In this document: one piece after another, positions 17,136 to 25,979 of the stretch | How the letters are laid out: each line of letters begins with the position of its first letter | Position numbering within the stretch: position 1 is the stretch's first letter | Source of the DNA: a virus | Virus record (IMG/VR): IMGVR_UViG_3300027608_000054 | Location: 1-46,301 of that record | Reading direction: 5' to 3' (one strand) | Length of the DNA stretch: 46,301 nt | Made by a program: the position numbers and the translations under genes | Notes under the pieces: model-generated | What the model was told of the DNA's origin: nothing | Database searches by the model: none | What the model saw: the letters and a program-made list of their open reading frames with translations, nothing else

Positions 17136-20100
17136 TTATTCGGTACCTATAATATACTTAGTTATAAATCTATTTAATGAGGTTTTACCTTTACCTAAAC
17201 CGAAATAAAAATGATAAGGAGCGCCAACAACAAAGTTTGCTTTATTTTGGTTAGATGGGTTTCCCCAAGACGAATCTCTTTGACCTGTAATATCATAGTT
17301 CATTATATATCCCGTACTCGGTCCGTTAGTCGCTTGGAAATAGTCAGCCCCATTAAACGACATTTCTTGGTATGGTATAGAATACATTCTTTTAGGGTTA
17401 TCTAAAGGTGTGTCGGTTAACCAATCATTATATTGTGTACCAAAAATTGTGGATGGATTTATTGTTGGATTTCCTTGATCGTTGCTTATGAACCAATTAT
17501 ACATTGGTACTGTTTGTGTTTTTGGATATCCAATTAATTGTTGTATATTTCCAAACGTTGCGGTACCTGGTGTTAAAGCGATTCTATTTTGTGTTGTCGC
17601 AGAAAATAACACACCTAAAAACACCTCATTTGCTGATCCTAAAACAATATCGTCGTTACCATAAAACTGTTCGTTAAATGGTAGTATACCATACTCTGAG
17701 TTGATACTAAATAATTGTGCAATGTCCCCGTCAATTCTGCCGTCACTTCTTGAAAATAATTGGTTGATTGACGAATCGCCCAAATTAACGAGTTGTCCCC
17801 AAGATCCACTATTAACTAACCTAGAAACAATAAATAACAATAACAAATCACTTGTGTCGTTAAAAGATGTCGATTGTATGGTTTCCACCAAATAGTTCTC
17901 CAATTGTGGGTTTAAACATATCTCCTTAGCAAATTGATCTCTAGGTCCTAAATCCATAATAGTTGTCGGGAAGTGTAGGTTTCTTTGATTTAATCCTTTA
18001 CCAAAATAGTTTTTAGCTGGACCCCAACCACCTAAAAGGTTATCAATTCTAGGTTGTTGACCTATAAAATAACCATTCACATTGTTACCTGTTTGTGTTA
18101 AAACGTACGGTGTCGATCTATAATAAAAGGTGTTTGTTGAGTTATTTAGATATACGGGCCCTTGATTTGGTCTTTGTGGTACCAAATTAACATCTTTTGA
18201 TCCACAAAAAACATATTTACTTGGGTTATCGTTAGAATCAAATATTGTTTTCTTTTTAAATGCGAATGAATATAAAGACCCGTTAACCCAGTTATTTTGG
18301 AATACGTGACTTATGATTCCTCTACATGCACCAAACATAAATCTAAATCTTGTTTTCCACTCTAAAAAGTTTTTAAAATCTCTATCGATAGCGTTTGCTT
18401 TTAAATACGGTTTTTGTATTAACTTATAACAACCATTCGTTATCCTCGTTGGGTTTTCATTTTCAGCGCAGGGCGTCTTAACTCCAAAATTTTCGCCATA
18501 TCCACTATAACAAGGTAGTGGAACCATCCCTTCACAACTAAATGTCGATAGTACGGATGTTGACCCTGAATTAGCGTCATCCTCATAATCTTGAGCATTT
18601 CCTGTAGTATCCGGTTGTGGTCCACCTAATTGTTGCGTTTCTCCATTTTCTAAAATTCTATATATTGTAAAATTATCGTTTTGATATAAAGCGTACCTAT
18701 TATTAAAATTTTCTTGGGCAGTGTCGGAGGTTGGTAACCTATCAGACCTAATAATCATTCTTGCGTTATTTACAGTTTGATCGAACGTAATATTTACAGA
18801 TAAATTTGGATTGGTTTGTTGATATGATGGTGCAAATAATCTGGGTCTTCTATCTTTTTTAATGGGGCCTGGTACTCCAGGACAATTACCATTTAAAAAG
18901 GTGTTTACGGTTCCTTCATTACCAAGATCCAACTTTGTCCAAGTCTTATTATCTTCTATGTCCATGAACATAAAAGACCCACCCTCAACATTACCTTGGT
19001 ATGTTGATGAGTCACCTCCACCATTACCTATAAACCTAATACGATATTTATTTGTCTGACTATCGTTATTATAATCACTTAATCCCGTATTGGTCCAAGG
19101 ATTATTAGGGGTATTAGTATTGAAGTTCCTCACAAATAAAGTATTTGCACTAGCAAGGCTATATGATATAACGGGGTCGTTGTCCTCACAATTATAAACA
19201 TCACTAGAGGATACCTTATACCCACCATTTGCGATACTTTTTTTATCTAGCGATGAATAATATTTTATTGTGTTTGTAGTAAATCCTGTATATAAGTTTG
19301 GATCAGGTCTAAAATTAAAAGGTTTGTGATATAGTTTAGAATACGGGTACCCAACCTCGTGCGATTCTGGGGTTTTTTTATTAATCCACCAATCGGCAAT
19401 AGGATTTCCACTGTTTTCTTGTATCGGTATATTCAGATGATACTTACCTCTTACCACATGCGTACCTGATGGTTTACCAAATAATTTTGATATATCATAT
19501 TTAATAACCTGTTTTTCAGTGAATGGGTCAACCCCCCTAACTAAAAACATAACATTTAAATTTTTATATTCACTTCCATTAACTTGTAATGGATTAATTA
19601 GTTCTGGCACCGCAGGTTCATTACCACAACTTTTTCTATAATATATGTTTTGTCTTGCTTGTAAAAAATAAAACCTCATATAGTTTATATTGGGGGAGCT
19701 TGATGTATGTATTTCTGATTGCCCAACAGTCATACCTGTAACTACTTGGAAATATTCCATACCTCCTTTGTAATTATACGTTCTACCTGTTGTTGATCCA
19801 GTTATCGTTAAATTCGCAACACCACTAGTTGCGTCTGATTTTATATAGTTCTGCACCACAGTGGTAAAAAGTGAAGACGTGCCGGTTATTGAACTATTTC
19901 CAAATTGATTTTCAGTGACACCACTAACGTTATATCCATTAACGTTATTATCGTTTACATTATCAGGGTTATTAAAACTAATTAATGATCCGGCGGGTAA
20001 ATTATCCAAAGTGTTTTGATCGCAAAGTAATACGACCATATTATCAGTAAATGGATCTGATGGATACCCATCGTTATCGACTGTCGTAGTAATCACATTT

Positions 20101-22388
20101 GAGTATTCTGAAGGGTCAAAATATCTCTGCCTAATATTTGCTAAATTTAACCTTTGTGAATAGGTAATGTCTCGTTGTATTATAATTTGACCTGGTTTCC
20201 AAAAACATCTATTTATTGGTGTCCCTTGTGACAATCCATTTGGATATCCGGCGATGGCATATTTAATACCGTAACCATTTAATGTATATCTTTGTGATCT
20301 AGTGTTTGCTCCTCCAGCATATGGGTTCGTTCTCTGTTGACAAAAATCCCCATTATTATTACATTCATTTTCATTATCCCCCCCACAAAGTGACTCATTT
20401 GGAGTGTTACCCCAAAACGTATTAGAATTAACGTCACATAAAAATGATGAATTTTTTCTTGTATAAATCTTATTATCATTAATCGTAATAACAGATAATG
20501 TGCCCGTTGTTCCGTCACCAACAATCTGTTCCAAGTCCAATGATTGTGGTTCACACGAACAAGCCTCACAATCAGGATATGCCATTGATGGTAAACTAAG
20601 ACCTTTAAGTTCTGAAGAATCGGCAATCAACGGACTAACTTTTATTATAAAAAACGCAGTCGCTAAACCAAAAATGATAGCCGTGACCGCAGATATAATC
20701 ATTAAACCAATAGCAGGAAAGGCACCAATAGCAGCAGCAACAAAAAACACAGACAAATACCCGAATAATATTGGTAAACCAATTGCTAATGCCCATTTTG
20801 AAATCGGCCAAAATTTAGCCATAACATGCATTAAAGGTATAAAAACATATATTAATGGTGTGAATATAGTGATAGTTAAATTAAAAAGGAAAAATATTAA
20901 ATCAAAATTCCTTACACCATCATTAACCGGCATTCTATTTGTTGTTGTTGAACAATCTCGGTTTGTTATTTCTTTTATACCTAAATGTCTTGATCTATTG
21001 AATCCCCATTTCCACCTATCTATAAAATTAGAAACGGTATAAACTCTATTATAATTGAATTCAAAAAACTTATCTTCGCAATTAATTGCATCTGAAATCA
21101 TTTTTAAACCTATGGTTGTTCCTGTATTGCCATAATCTGACCAATCAAGACTAAACGCATATGATTGTTTTTGTAGTAAGTCATTTGCAGGACCATCGGC
21201 GTTTAAGTTACTGTCCCACCCATATTCTCGGATGTTCGGTACTAAGTAGTCCGCCCTTTGAGTACTGGCGGCAAACCCCTCGTTTTGGTACTGTATTTTA
21301 AATCTATATTTGGCTTTAGTTGGTACTCCAATAGTTGGGTCGTTTGAAATTACTTGTTCCCCAAATTCATTTGTGGTTATGTAATCCAAGTTCATCGGCA
21401 TCTCAATTAACCAAGTACCATCGCTATCAATTATGTTACCCCCTTCAGGTAGTTTATATTGTTCAAGTATAGGAAACCCACTGGTGTCCGTATATATTGT
21501 TTGTCTAATAGCCAATATTGTTCCCGGTGCCGTTATCAAATCACAAAGGTTACCCGTATCAAATTTTGGTTTACAGTTTGATTGTAACGCATCTTCATCT
21601 GTTGTTGAAAACATTGACCCCATAAATATTGCTTGTGGTTCTATTTGAATGCCCAAATCTCTTAAATCAAAATCAGCTCTAGTTATTCCCACACTACATA
21701 AATCTTCCTCACCCCAAAAAGAAGACACTTCGATTTCCTTTTTTTGATTAACTATCTGTGGTAACGAATCCAAATCCGTTGATGATTTAAATGAAGACCC
21801 TTCAAATTGACTTTCGGTTCCCATACCCATTCTGACCAAATCGGATGGTCTTAATGAAAAACACCCAATGTTAGATACGTCCATATCCATAACCAACGTT
21901 TGTTGACCTAAAGGTACCCCAACAATCATAAAGTCGCCACTCTCATTTGTTCTAACCGTATATTTATAATATTTTTCGTAAACTTCTAACACCTCACTTC
22001 TTGTTAATACGTCTTCTCTGTCAGGAAACGTCCCTGTTGGGTTGTGTCCTCCGTATTCTTGTACATAAGGTAATAAATTATATCGATATCCGTCTTCGTT
22101 TTTGTCTGTTAATTTTTTATATGGGTATAGTGTTGAGATGACAGAATCGGTTTCGTCTTCAGGTAATAGTGGTACAAATAAAGATATGGTAACATTAGGG
22201 ATACCATAACCCCCATTAGTGATAACTCTTCCAGCGACCACCCCATAATCCGCACAGAATCTTGTATATACTTCGGATTGTTTTAATTTTAATGATAAAA
22301 TTTCAATAAAATCAAAGTCTTGATCTATTTTAATCCTGATATCCTTGTCTATGCCGGGTGTGGTTCTTAATCTATAGTTTTTAGCCAT
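17136..22388 (-). CDS. Giant baseplate-region protein with membrane-spanning block, 1750 aa
   Basis: The N-terminus (about 49-175) looks like a carboxypeptidase-regulatory/Cna-B-type Ig domain: VVAGRVITNGGYGIPNVTISL, then YTVRTNESGDFMIVGVPLG. Residues about 495-583 are strongly hydrophobic and could form three or four membrane helices (LIFFLFNLTITIF, LIYVFIPLM, WALAIGLPILFGYLSVFF, IGLMIISAVTAIIFGLATAFFIIKV). A Cys cluster, DCEACSCEP, follows at about 605-613. The remaining 1100 residues are beta-rich, Asn/Gly/Ser-rich and include many paired Cys. It directly follows gp6, so a baseplate or tail-tip location is likely, but hydrophobic segments of this kind are unusual there. A role in host-membrane contact or penetration is inference. 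Confidence 0.75.
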   Translation of the reverse strand: MAKNYRLRTTPGIDKDIRIKIDQDFDFIEILSLKLKQSEVYTRFCADYGVVAGRVITNGGYGIPNVTISLFVPLLPEDETDSVISTLYPYKKLTDKNEDGYRYNLLPYVQEYGGHNPTGTFPDREDVLTRSEVLEVYEKYYKYTVRTNESGDFMIVGVPLGQQTLVMDMDVSNIGCFSLRPSDLVRMGMGTESQFEGSSFKSSTDLDSLPQIVNQKKEIEVSSFWGEEDLCSVGITRADFDLRDLGIQIEPQAIFMGSMFSTTDEDALQSNCKPKFDTGNLCDLITAPGTILAIRQTIYTDTSGFPILEQYKLPEGGNIIDSDGTWLIEMPMNLDYITTNEFGEQVISNDPTIGVPTKAKYRFKIQYQNEGFAASTQRADYLVPNIREYGWDSNLNADGPANDLLQKQSYAFSLDWSDYGNTGTTIGLKMISDAINCEDKFFEFNYNRVYTVSNFIDRWKWGFNRSRHLGIKEITNRDCSTTTNRMPVNDGVRNFDLIFFLFNLTITIFTPLIYVFIPLMHVMAKFWPISKWALAIGLPILFGYLSVFFVAAAIGAFPAIGLMIISAVTAIIFGLATAFFIIKVSPLIADSSELKGLSLPSMAYPDCEACSCEPQSLDLEQIVGDGTTGTLSVITINDNKIYTRKNSSFLCDVNSNTFWGNTPNESLCGGDNENECNNNGDFCQQRTNPYAGGANTRSQRYTLNGYGIKYAIAGYPNGLSQGTPINRCFWKPGQIIIQRDITYSQRLNLANIRQRYFDPSEYSNVITTTVDNDGYPSDPFTDNMVVLLCDQNTLDNLPAGSLISFNNPDNVNDNNVNGYNVSGVTENQFGNSSITGTSSLFTTVVQNYIKSDATSGVANLTITGSTTGRTYNYKGGMEYFQVVTGMTVGQSEIHTSSSPNINYMRFYFLQARQNIYYRKSCGNEPAVPELINPLQVNGSEYKNLNVMFLVRGVDPFTEKQVIKYDISKLFGKPSGTHVVRGKYHLNIPIQENSGNPIADWWINKKTPESHEVGYPYSKLYHKPFNFRPDPNLYTGFTTNTIKYYSSLDKKSIANGGYKVSSSDVYNCEDNDPVISYSLASANTLFVRNFNTNTPNNPWTNTGLSDYNNDSQTNKYRIRFIGNGGGDSSTYQGNVEGGSFMFMDIEDNKTWTKLDLGNEGTVNTFLNGNCPGVPGPIKKDRRPRLFAPSYQQTNPNLSVNITFDQTVNNARMIIRSDRLPTSDTAQENFNNRYALYQNDNFTIYRILENGETQQLGGPQPDTTGNAQDYEDDANSGSTSVLSTFSCEGMVPLPCYSGYGENFGVKTPCAENENPTRITNGCYKLIQKPYLKANAIDRDFKNFLEWKTRFRFMFGACRGIISHVFQNNWVNGSLYSFAFKKKTIFDSNDNPSKYVFCGSKDVNLVPQRPNQGPVYLNNSTNTFYYRSTPYVLTQTGNNVNGYFIGQQPRIDNLLGGWGPAKNYFGKGLNQRNLHFPTTIMDLGPRDQFAKEICLNPQLENYLVETIQSTSFNDTSDLLLLFIVSRLVNSGSWGQLVNLGDSSINQLFSRSDGRIDGDIAQLFSINSEYGILPFNEQFYGNDDIVLGSANEVFLGVLFSATTQNRIALTPGTATFGNIQQLIGYPKTQTVPMYNWFISNDQGNPTINPSTIFGTQYNDWLTDTPLDNPKRMYSIPYQEMSFNGADYFQATNGPSTGYIMNYDITGQRDSSWGNPSNQNKANFVVGAPYHFYFGLGKGKTSLNRFITKYIIGTE

Positions 22389-22459
22389 AAGTCTCTTTGT
22401 TGATAAATAGTTATGTTGGTACTTTTAAAATAGGTGTATTTTGACCAAAATAAATAATC

Positions 22460-24298
22460 TTATGAGAAGTCGACAGTACTTAAATTCTTAACCCTAACTT
22501 TAATATCCGTTCTTGGAAAACGAACTTGGTATATTTGATCCGGTTCTGCAAATACCGTATCGTCTATTGTTTCTATTTGTTTTGTTGTATTATTAACGTA
22601 TCTTTGTGACGTTTCTGATGACGAATACGACCCTCCCACCTTATTATACACTCTAATATCGGTCAAGGTATTCACACCTCCAACGTCTTGCACCATTTTT
22701 CTTAGTTCGGATATGTTTAAATTTTGACCCAATTCTCTATTTGCTGGAGACATATACGTATTAACGTTACTTATTATTTGTGTTATTACTTGGGATTGAG
22801 ATCCAGGATTATCTAACGCAACAAAAAACTCCAATTCAACATCAATTACCTTTGCCACCTCAATAGAAATGTAGTCGTTTAACATTCTATATTTAGAAAG
22901 ATATGTTGCTAAATTTGTTTTTAAATTATTAGATACCGTTTGTGTTAAAACTCCCGTTTCGTCGTATGATAAAATTTTAATAGAAATTTTATTATCGATT
23001 TCAGCAATAGATACTTTAGATGGTGCCCCAAATTGTCCTGGCATCGTATCAATTAATGATTTATAGTCGTTAATAGTTACCGCCCTTCTTTGTGATGCAA
23101 AATTAAACGTAACCATATTTCTAACCTCTTCTATTGTTGGTTGGTTTGACCCCCCTATCGCGGCAGTAATATTTTTAACACTTAGTGACTGTGTTACACT
23201 ATTATTAATCGTACTAGACGGTCCGTTAATGTAAAGATCGGCCGTTATTATTTGGGTAATAGATCCAACACCAATATTAGACACTATTCCTCCACCAACC
23301 CTGTACTGTATAAATAATGTAGTGTTTGGTTTAACGGTTAATCCAAGACCAATATTATTTTGGTAGTTTTGTAACTTTAAAGGGATACCTACCCTTGTAA
23401 ATTGTTGCAATTGTTCGTTTGGTGTTGTTGTTCCAGCACCAAATTGTATTTTTAAAAATCCTTCAGGCGTATATTCGGTAATAAATCTATTATCAGTTTT
23501 AATGTATTTACCGACTTTAACTCCTGAATCATCAACCGGTTTTGTTGGGTCTTCAATAAACACAGTATCTTCAACCAATGCGTCCACCTCGTACCACCGA
23601 CCATCAGCGTTTGTAAATTCAGCATATGTTGGTGTGTTTTGGTAAGAGGTCCCGTCTTTTTGTATTATTGATGTGACCCCTAAAACGTTTTTTTCAGGTA
23701 AAAATAAACTATAAAACGGTACGACGTTATTTGAATTAATAACTGTTTTAAATATTTTAGTTACACCATTAACAATGACTTCTCTCTTCGTTATAACATA
23801 ATTAATTATATTATTATTTTGGTCAAATGTTGGTATTTTTGTCCTATTAACAAACCCTTCGTTATTAAAATCGGAAGAGAAATCAATATCATATACATTC
23901 TCAAATATAGTTCCCGCACCCCCAAATTGTGATCCTGATCTTAGAACACCTAAATATGCGATGTTATCTGAATCTCCCGCTGGTGGCACTGTAATTGAAA
24001 TATCCGCAATTGCAACCGAAGGTCTGAATCCGGGTATTTTTAAACCATAGGTTCTCGCAATATTAAAGACCGACGATCTTTGCTGAGCATATTGTAAAAC
24101 CGTTTCCTGTATACTTCTATCTATATGAAAATGTAAATTATCCGTAACCGCAGCATTCAAATCCATCATAACCGAAAATACCGAAGCATCATTAAAGTTT
24201 TGTATTAATTCGGGATAATACTGTTGTGTGTAATTTATTAAGTCCTGTCTTATACCTTCAAAATCTCTTTCAGTATACGATATTTTTTTATTAGCCAT
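22460..24298 (-). CDS. Baseplate wedge protein, T4 gp6-like (baseplate J family)
   Basis: The 612-aa product is close to T4 gp6 in size (660 aa). The N-terminus YTERDFEGIRQDLINY followed by DNLHFHIDRSIQETVLQYAQ and VFNIARTYGLKIPGFRPS is characteristic of gp6/baseplate-J-type wedge proteins. The middle is beta-rich; the segment ITINDYKSLIDTMPGQFGAPSKV (about 410-432) matches the second conserved block of the family. gp6 forms the dimer ring that holds neighbouring wedges together in the contractile baseplate. It lies 5 nt downstream of the gp25-like gene, the same functional pairing as in other contractile systems, which supports the assignment. Confidence 0.88.
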   Translation of the reverse strand: MANKKISYTERDFEGIRQDLINYTQQYYPELIQNFNDASVFSVMMDLNAAVTDNLHFHIDRSIQETVLQYAQQRSSVFNIARTYGLKIPGFRPSVAIADISITVPPAGDSDNIAYLGVLRSGSQFGGAGTIFENVYDIDFSSDFNNEGFVNRTKIPTFDQNNNIINYVITKREVIVNGVTKIFKTVINSNNVVPFYSLFLPEKNVLGVTSIIQKDGTSYQNTPTYAEFTNADGRWYEVDALVEDTVFIEDPTKPVDDSGVKVGKYIKTDNRFITEYTPEGFLKIQFGAGTTTPNEQLQQFTRVGIPLKLQNYQNNIGLGLTVKPNTTLFIQYRVGGGIVSNIGVGSITQIITADLYINGPSSTINNSVTQSLSVKNITAAIGGSNQPTIEEVRNMVTFNFASQRRAVTINDYKSLIDTMPGQFGAPSKVSIAEIDNKISIKILSYDETGVLTQTVSNNLKTNLATYLSKYRMLNDYISIEVAKVIDVELEFFVALDNPGSQSQVITQIISNVNTYMSPANRELGQNLNISELRKMVQDVGGVNTLTDIRVYNKVGGSYSSSETSQRYVNNTTKQIETIDDTVFAEPDQIYQVRFPRTDIKVRVKNLSTVDFS

Positions 24299-24303
24299 AT
24301 CAA

Positions 24304-24765
24304 TTATATATTAATTATTACAAATTCCCTAGACCCAAACGCATTGGTGTTGTCGGTATATTCAATTTTAATTTTTGCGGTGTACTCCTCTGTGTTTGCC
24401 CCTGGCACTCGATATACCGGCACATCAAACTGTTCAGAGGGTAGTTCACCAAGAGAGGGTTCACTATCAACATAAGGTTCAATAGTGATATTTTGTATTG
24501 TTAAGTTCGGTATATATTTATCAATCGAATCTTGTATTTCTGTTTTAATACTGTCAAATGTCTCACCATCTAATGGTTCAAAAATATATTCATATAATCT
24601 AGTGCCGAAATCGGGTAAATAATATCTAGTACCTTTTCTTGTCAATAATAAGTGAACTAAATTACTTCTTATCTCCTCATCGGTCTCTTCAGATAAACCC
24701 AAAAATTTACCAGTTACACTCTGTCTAAAAGGAAATATTATACCGTATGTAATACCATCTGCCAT
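24304..24765 (-). CDS. Baseplate wedge protein, T4 gp25-like (GPW/gp25 family)
   Basis: The 153-aa product has the gp25/GPW core: EEIRSNLVHLLLTRKGTRYYLPDFGTRL at about 30-57, then EYIFEPLDGETFDSIKTEI. The family includes the sheath-nucleating wedge subunit of contractile tails and type VI secretion systems. The C-terminal third (PSLGELPSEQFDVPVYRVPG) is more variable. It is followed closely by gp6 and preceded by an intrinsic terminator at 24801-24828, so this gene probably begins a new transcription unit for the second baseplate block. The 67-nt leader is A/T-rich and has no Shine-Dalgarno motif. Confidence 0.9.
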   Translation of the reverse strand: MADGITYGIIFPFRQSVTGKFLGLSEETDEEIRSNLVHLLLTRKGTRYYLPDFGTRLYEYIFEPLDGETFDSIKTEIQDSIDKYIPNLTIQNITIEPYVDSEPSLGELPSEQFDVPVYRVPGANTEEYTAKIKIEYTDNTNAFGSREFVIINI

Positions 24766-24800
24766 ATCATATAAATATAGTGTTGGTAAATTTTATATAA

Positions 24801-24828
24801 ATAAAAAACCCACCTGTTAGGTGGGTTT
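24801..24828 (-). terminator. Intrinsic terminator after the 177-aa gene
   Basis: On the minus strand a 9-bp perfect stem AAACCCACC / GGTGGGTTT with loop TAACA is followed by a T-run. It starts 5 nt beyond the TAA at 24833. The plus strand also shows a T-rich end, so it may work both ways. Confidence 0.88.
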
Positions 24829-24832
24829 GTTT

Positions 24833-25366
24833 TTAATAAAATCCTTTATTGATGGTTTTTTTTAATATTCTTCTAATACTTTCTTCAATTTTTGTTTCCT
24901 GTCCCGAATCCACAATTGGTTTTTCAAATTTTTTAAATGATATTTTAATTTCAATGTCGTCGTACTTTCGTTTACCGATTAAATTAACCAACGGTTTTTT
25001 CTTTTCTGCGGTTAATGTTATTTTTGTTTCATTTTCAGAAATATTATCAACTTTAAGATCTTTAATTTGACCAAGACCGTCTTCTCTAATATTTTTTAAC
25101 GTAAAAGGAACTATAAATTCAATTTTAGTTGTGTCACCAATAGCCGTCTTTAAAATACTATCATCATAATTGTTATAAACATATTTTTTCCCTATACTGT
25201 CCCCATAATCACTTAAAGATCCTATTAATTTAAATTTTTGTTCTTCACCTGTGGTTGTGTTGATCGCATTTCCACTAATATCCGGTAAAATTTCTTTCAC
25301 CTCTTTTAATACCCTTTTAACGATTCTTGTTAAATCTGACTCTGTAAGTCTTATAATTTTTGTCAT
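24833..25366 (-). CDS. Unknown 177-aa phage protein with N-terminal LTESDL helix
   Basis: The N-terminus IIRLTESDLTRIVKRVLKE is a basic amphipathic helix. I have the impression similar N-terminal tags recur in phage proteins, but I cannot verify this here. The middle (about 40-150) is beta-rich and Lys/Asp/Glu-rich. The C-terminus KIEESIRRILKKTINKGF is a second basic helix. No enzyme motif, Cys or membrane segment is visible. It is followed at once by a strong intrinsic terminator, and preceded by the DUF5522-like gene and its terminator, so it may be a one-gene unit. A virion-internal or assembly-associated role is possible but not shown. Confidence 0.65.
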   Translation of the reverse strand: MTKIIRLTESDLTRIVKRVLKEVKEILPDISGNAINTTTGEEQKFKLIGSLSDYGDSIGKKYVYNNYDDSILKTAIGDTTKIEFIVPFTLKNIREDGLGQIKDLKVDNISENETKITLTAEKKKPLVNLIGKRKYDDIEIKISFKKFEKPIVDSGQETKIEESIRRILKKTINKGFY

Positions 25367-25395
25367 ATCACCAATTTAATTATAAATATATCATA

Positions 25396-25426
25396 AAATA
25401 AAAAATCCCAACTTAATGTCGGGATT
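25396..25426 (-). terminator. Intrinsic terminator overlapping the 3' end of the DUF5522-like gene
   Basis: On the minus strand AATCCC ... GGGATT form a 6-bp stem, with two further AC/GT pairs inside, followed by TTTTATTTT. The left arm is made of the gene's last codons (GAATCCCGACATTAA), so the coding region and terminator overlap. Confidence 0.75.
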
Positions 25427-25637
25427 CTTGTAAAACTTCATTTCCTTTTTCGTGTATGGGTTCGTACGGACATTTTAAACATCCATTACCACAACAACTA
25501 CCTCTACGTGTATGATATTCTTCAGTCATAACCATTCTACCTTCTTTATCGTAATAGAACTCGTTTGGTTGTAGTTTTGGTCCAAATTCTCTAACATATA
25601 ATTGTTGTACCCAATCTTTTGATGCGTTTACTGTCAT
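25413..25637 (-). CDS. DUF5522-like Cys-rich small protein
   Basis: The 74-aa product contains the hallmark YHTRRGSCCGNGCLKCPY (about 41-58) with four clustered Cys (48, 49, 53, 56), likely a metal-binding site. Before it is FYYDKEGRMVMTEE. To my knowledge this architecture belongs to DUF5522-type proteins, which are common in Bacteroidota chromosomes and of unknown function. A phage copy suggests gene capture from such a host. It lies at the end of a run of three small genes downstream of ribonucleotide reductase and ends in its own terminator. A redox or metal-related role is a guess. Confidence 0.72.
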   Translation of the reverse strand: MTVNASKDWVQQLYVREFGPKLQPNEFYYDKEGRMVMTEEYHTRRGSCCGNGCLKCPYEPIHEKGNEVLQESRH

Positions 25638-25639
25638 TT

Positions 25640-25720
25640 TTAATTGTTTTTCCTTCGATTATAAAATGCTAACAATACTTGATAAGTTAACGTAACATCA
25701 TTCCCCCATTGTACTTTCAT
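25640..25720 (-). CDS. Candidate microprotein, 26 aa
   Basis: An ATG at 25720 overlaps the TGA of the preceding 59-aa frame (ATGA), and the TAA at 25640 lies 2 nt before the ATG of the DUF5522-like gene. The peptide is MKVQWGNDVTLTYQVLLAFY followed by NRRKNN. The neat fit between two neighbours is the only support; it might instead just pass ribosomes along to the next gene. Confidence 0.4.
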   Translation of the reverse strand: MKVQWGNDVTLTYQVLLAFYNRRKNN

Positions 25721-25896
25721 AATGTTTTTAAAGTTTTTTCAATTTCGCTTATTTTATTATTTACACTAAATAATTGTTCTTCAACAAATTTTAACTCATT
25801 ACCACTTCTTTTTTTAATTTGATTTTTATAACCTTCTTTAAAAATATTTAAAGAATCTAACTCCTTTTTCAAAACATCTTTGCTATAATTTTCCAT
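25717..25896 (-). CDS. Small charged coiled-coil protein, 59 aa
   Basis: The frame starts with ATG at 25896 and ends with TGA at 25717. The product begins MENYSKDVLKKELDSLNIFK and ends SEIEKTLKTL; it is Lys/Glu-rich, almost entirely helical in appearance and has no Cys. It fills most of the gap between ribonucleotide reductase and the DUF5522-like gene, and its stop overlaps the start of the next small frame. Small coiled-coil proteins are common in phage early regions. Function unknown. Confidence 0.6.
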   Translation of the reverse strand: MENYSKDVLKKELDSLNIFKEGYKNQIKKRSGNELKFVEEQLFSVNNKISEIEKTLKTL

Positions 25897-25931
25897 AATT
25901 TTTTTATTTTATTTTTTATTTTCAACAACCA

Positions 25932-25962
25932 AATAGTGAAAAAATATAAATAACTCACTATT
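25932..25962. other. Inverted repeat downstream of ribonucleotide reductase
   Basis: AATAGTGA and TCACTATT form an 8-bp stem with a 15-nt A/T-only spacer. No T-run follows on either strand, so it is a poor terminator; a protein-binding site or mRNA end-stabilising hairpin is possible. Confidence 0.4.
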
Positions 25963-25979
25963 CGGTAATACTTTTTATT

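Noticed and set aside
20500-21042. Plus-strand frame of 180 codons
   Set aside because: Antisense shadow of the hydrophobic block and Cys cluster of the 1750-aa gene; all neighbours are minus-strand.
25638-25979. Empty region or RNA gene in the longest gap
   Set aside because: Two small coupled frames fill most of it and no tRNA-like cloverleaf is visible; only the inverted repeat at 25932-25962 remains unexplained.
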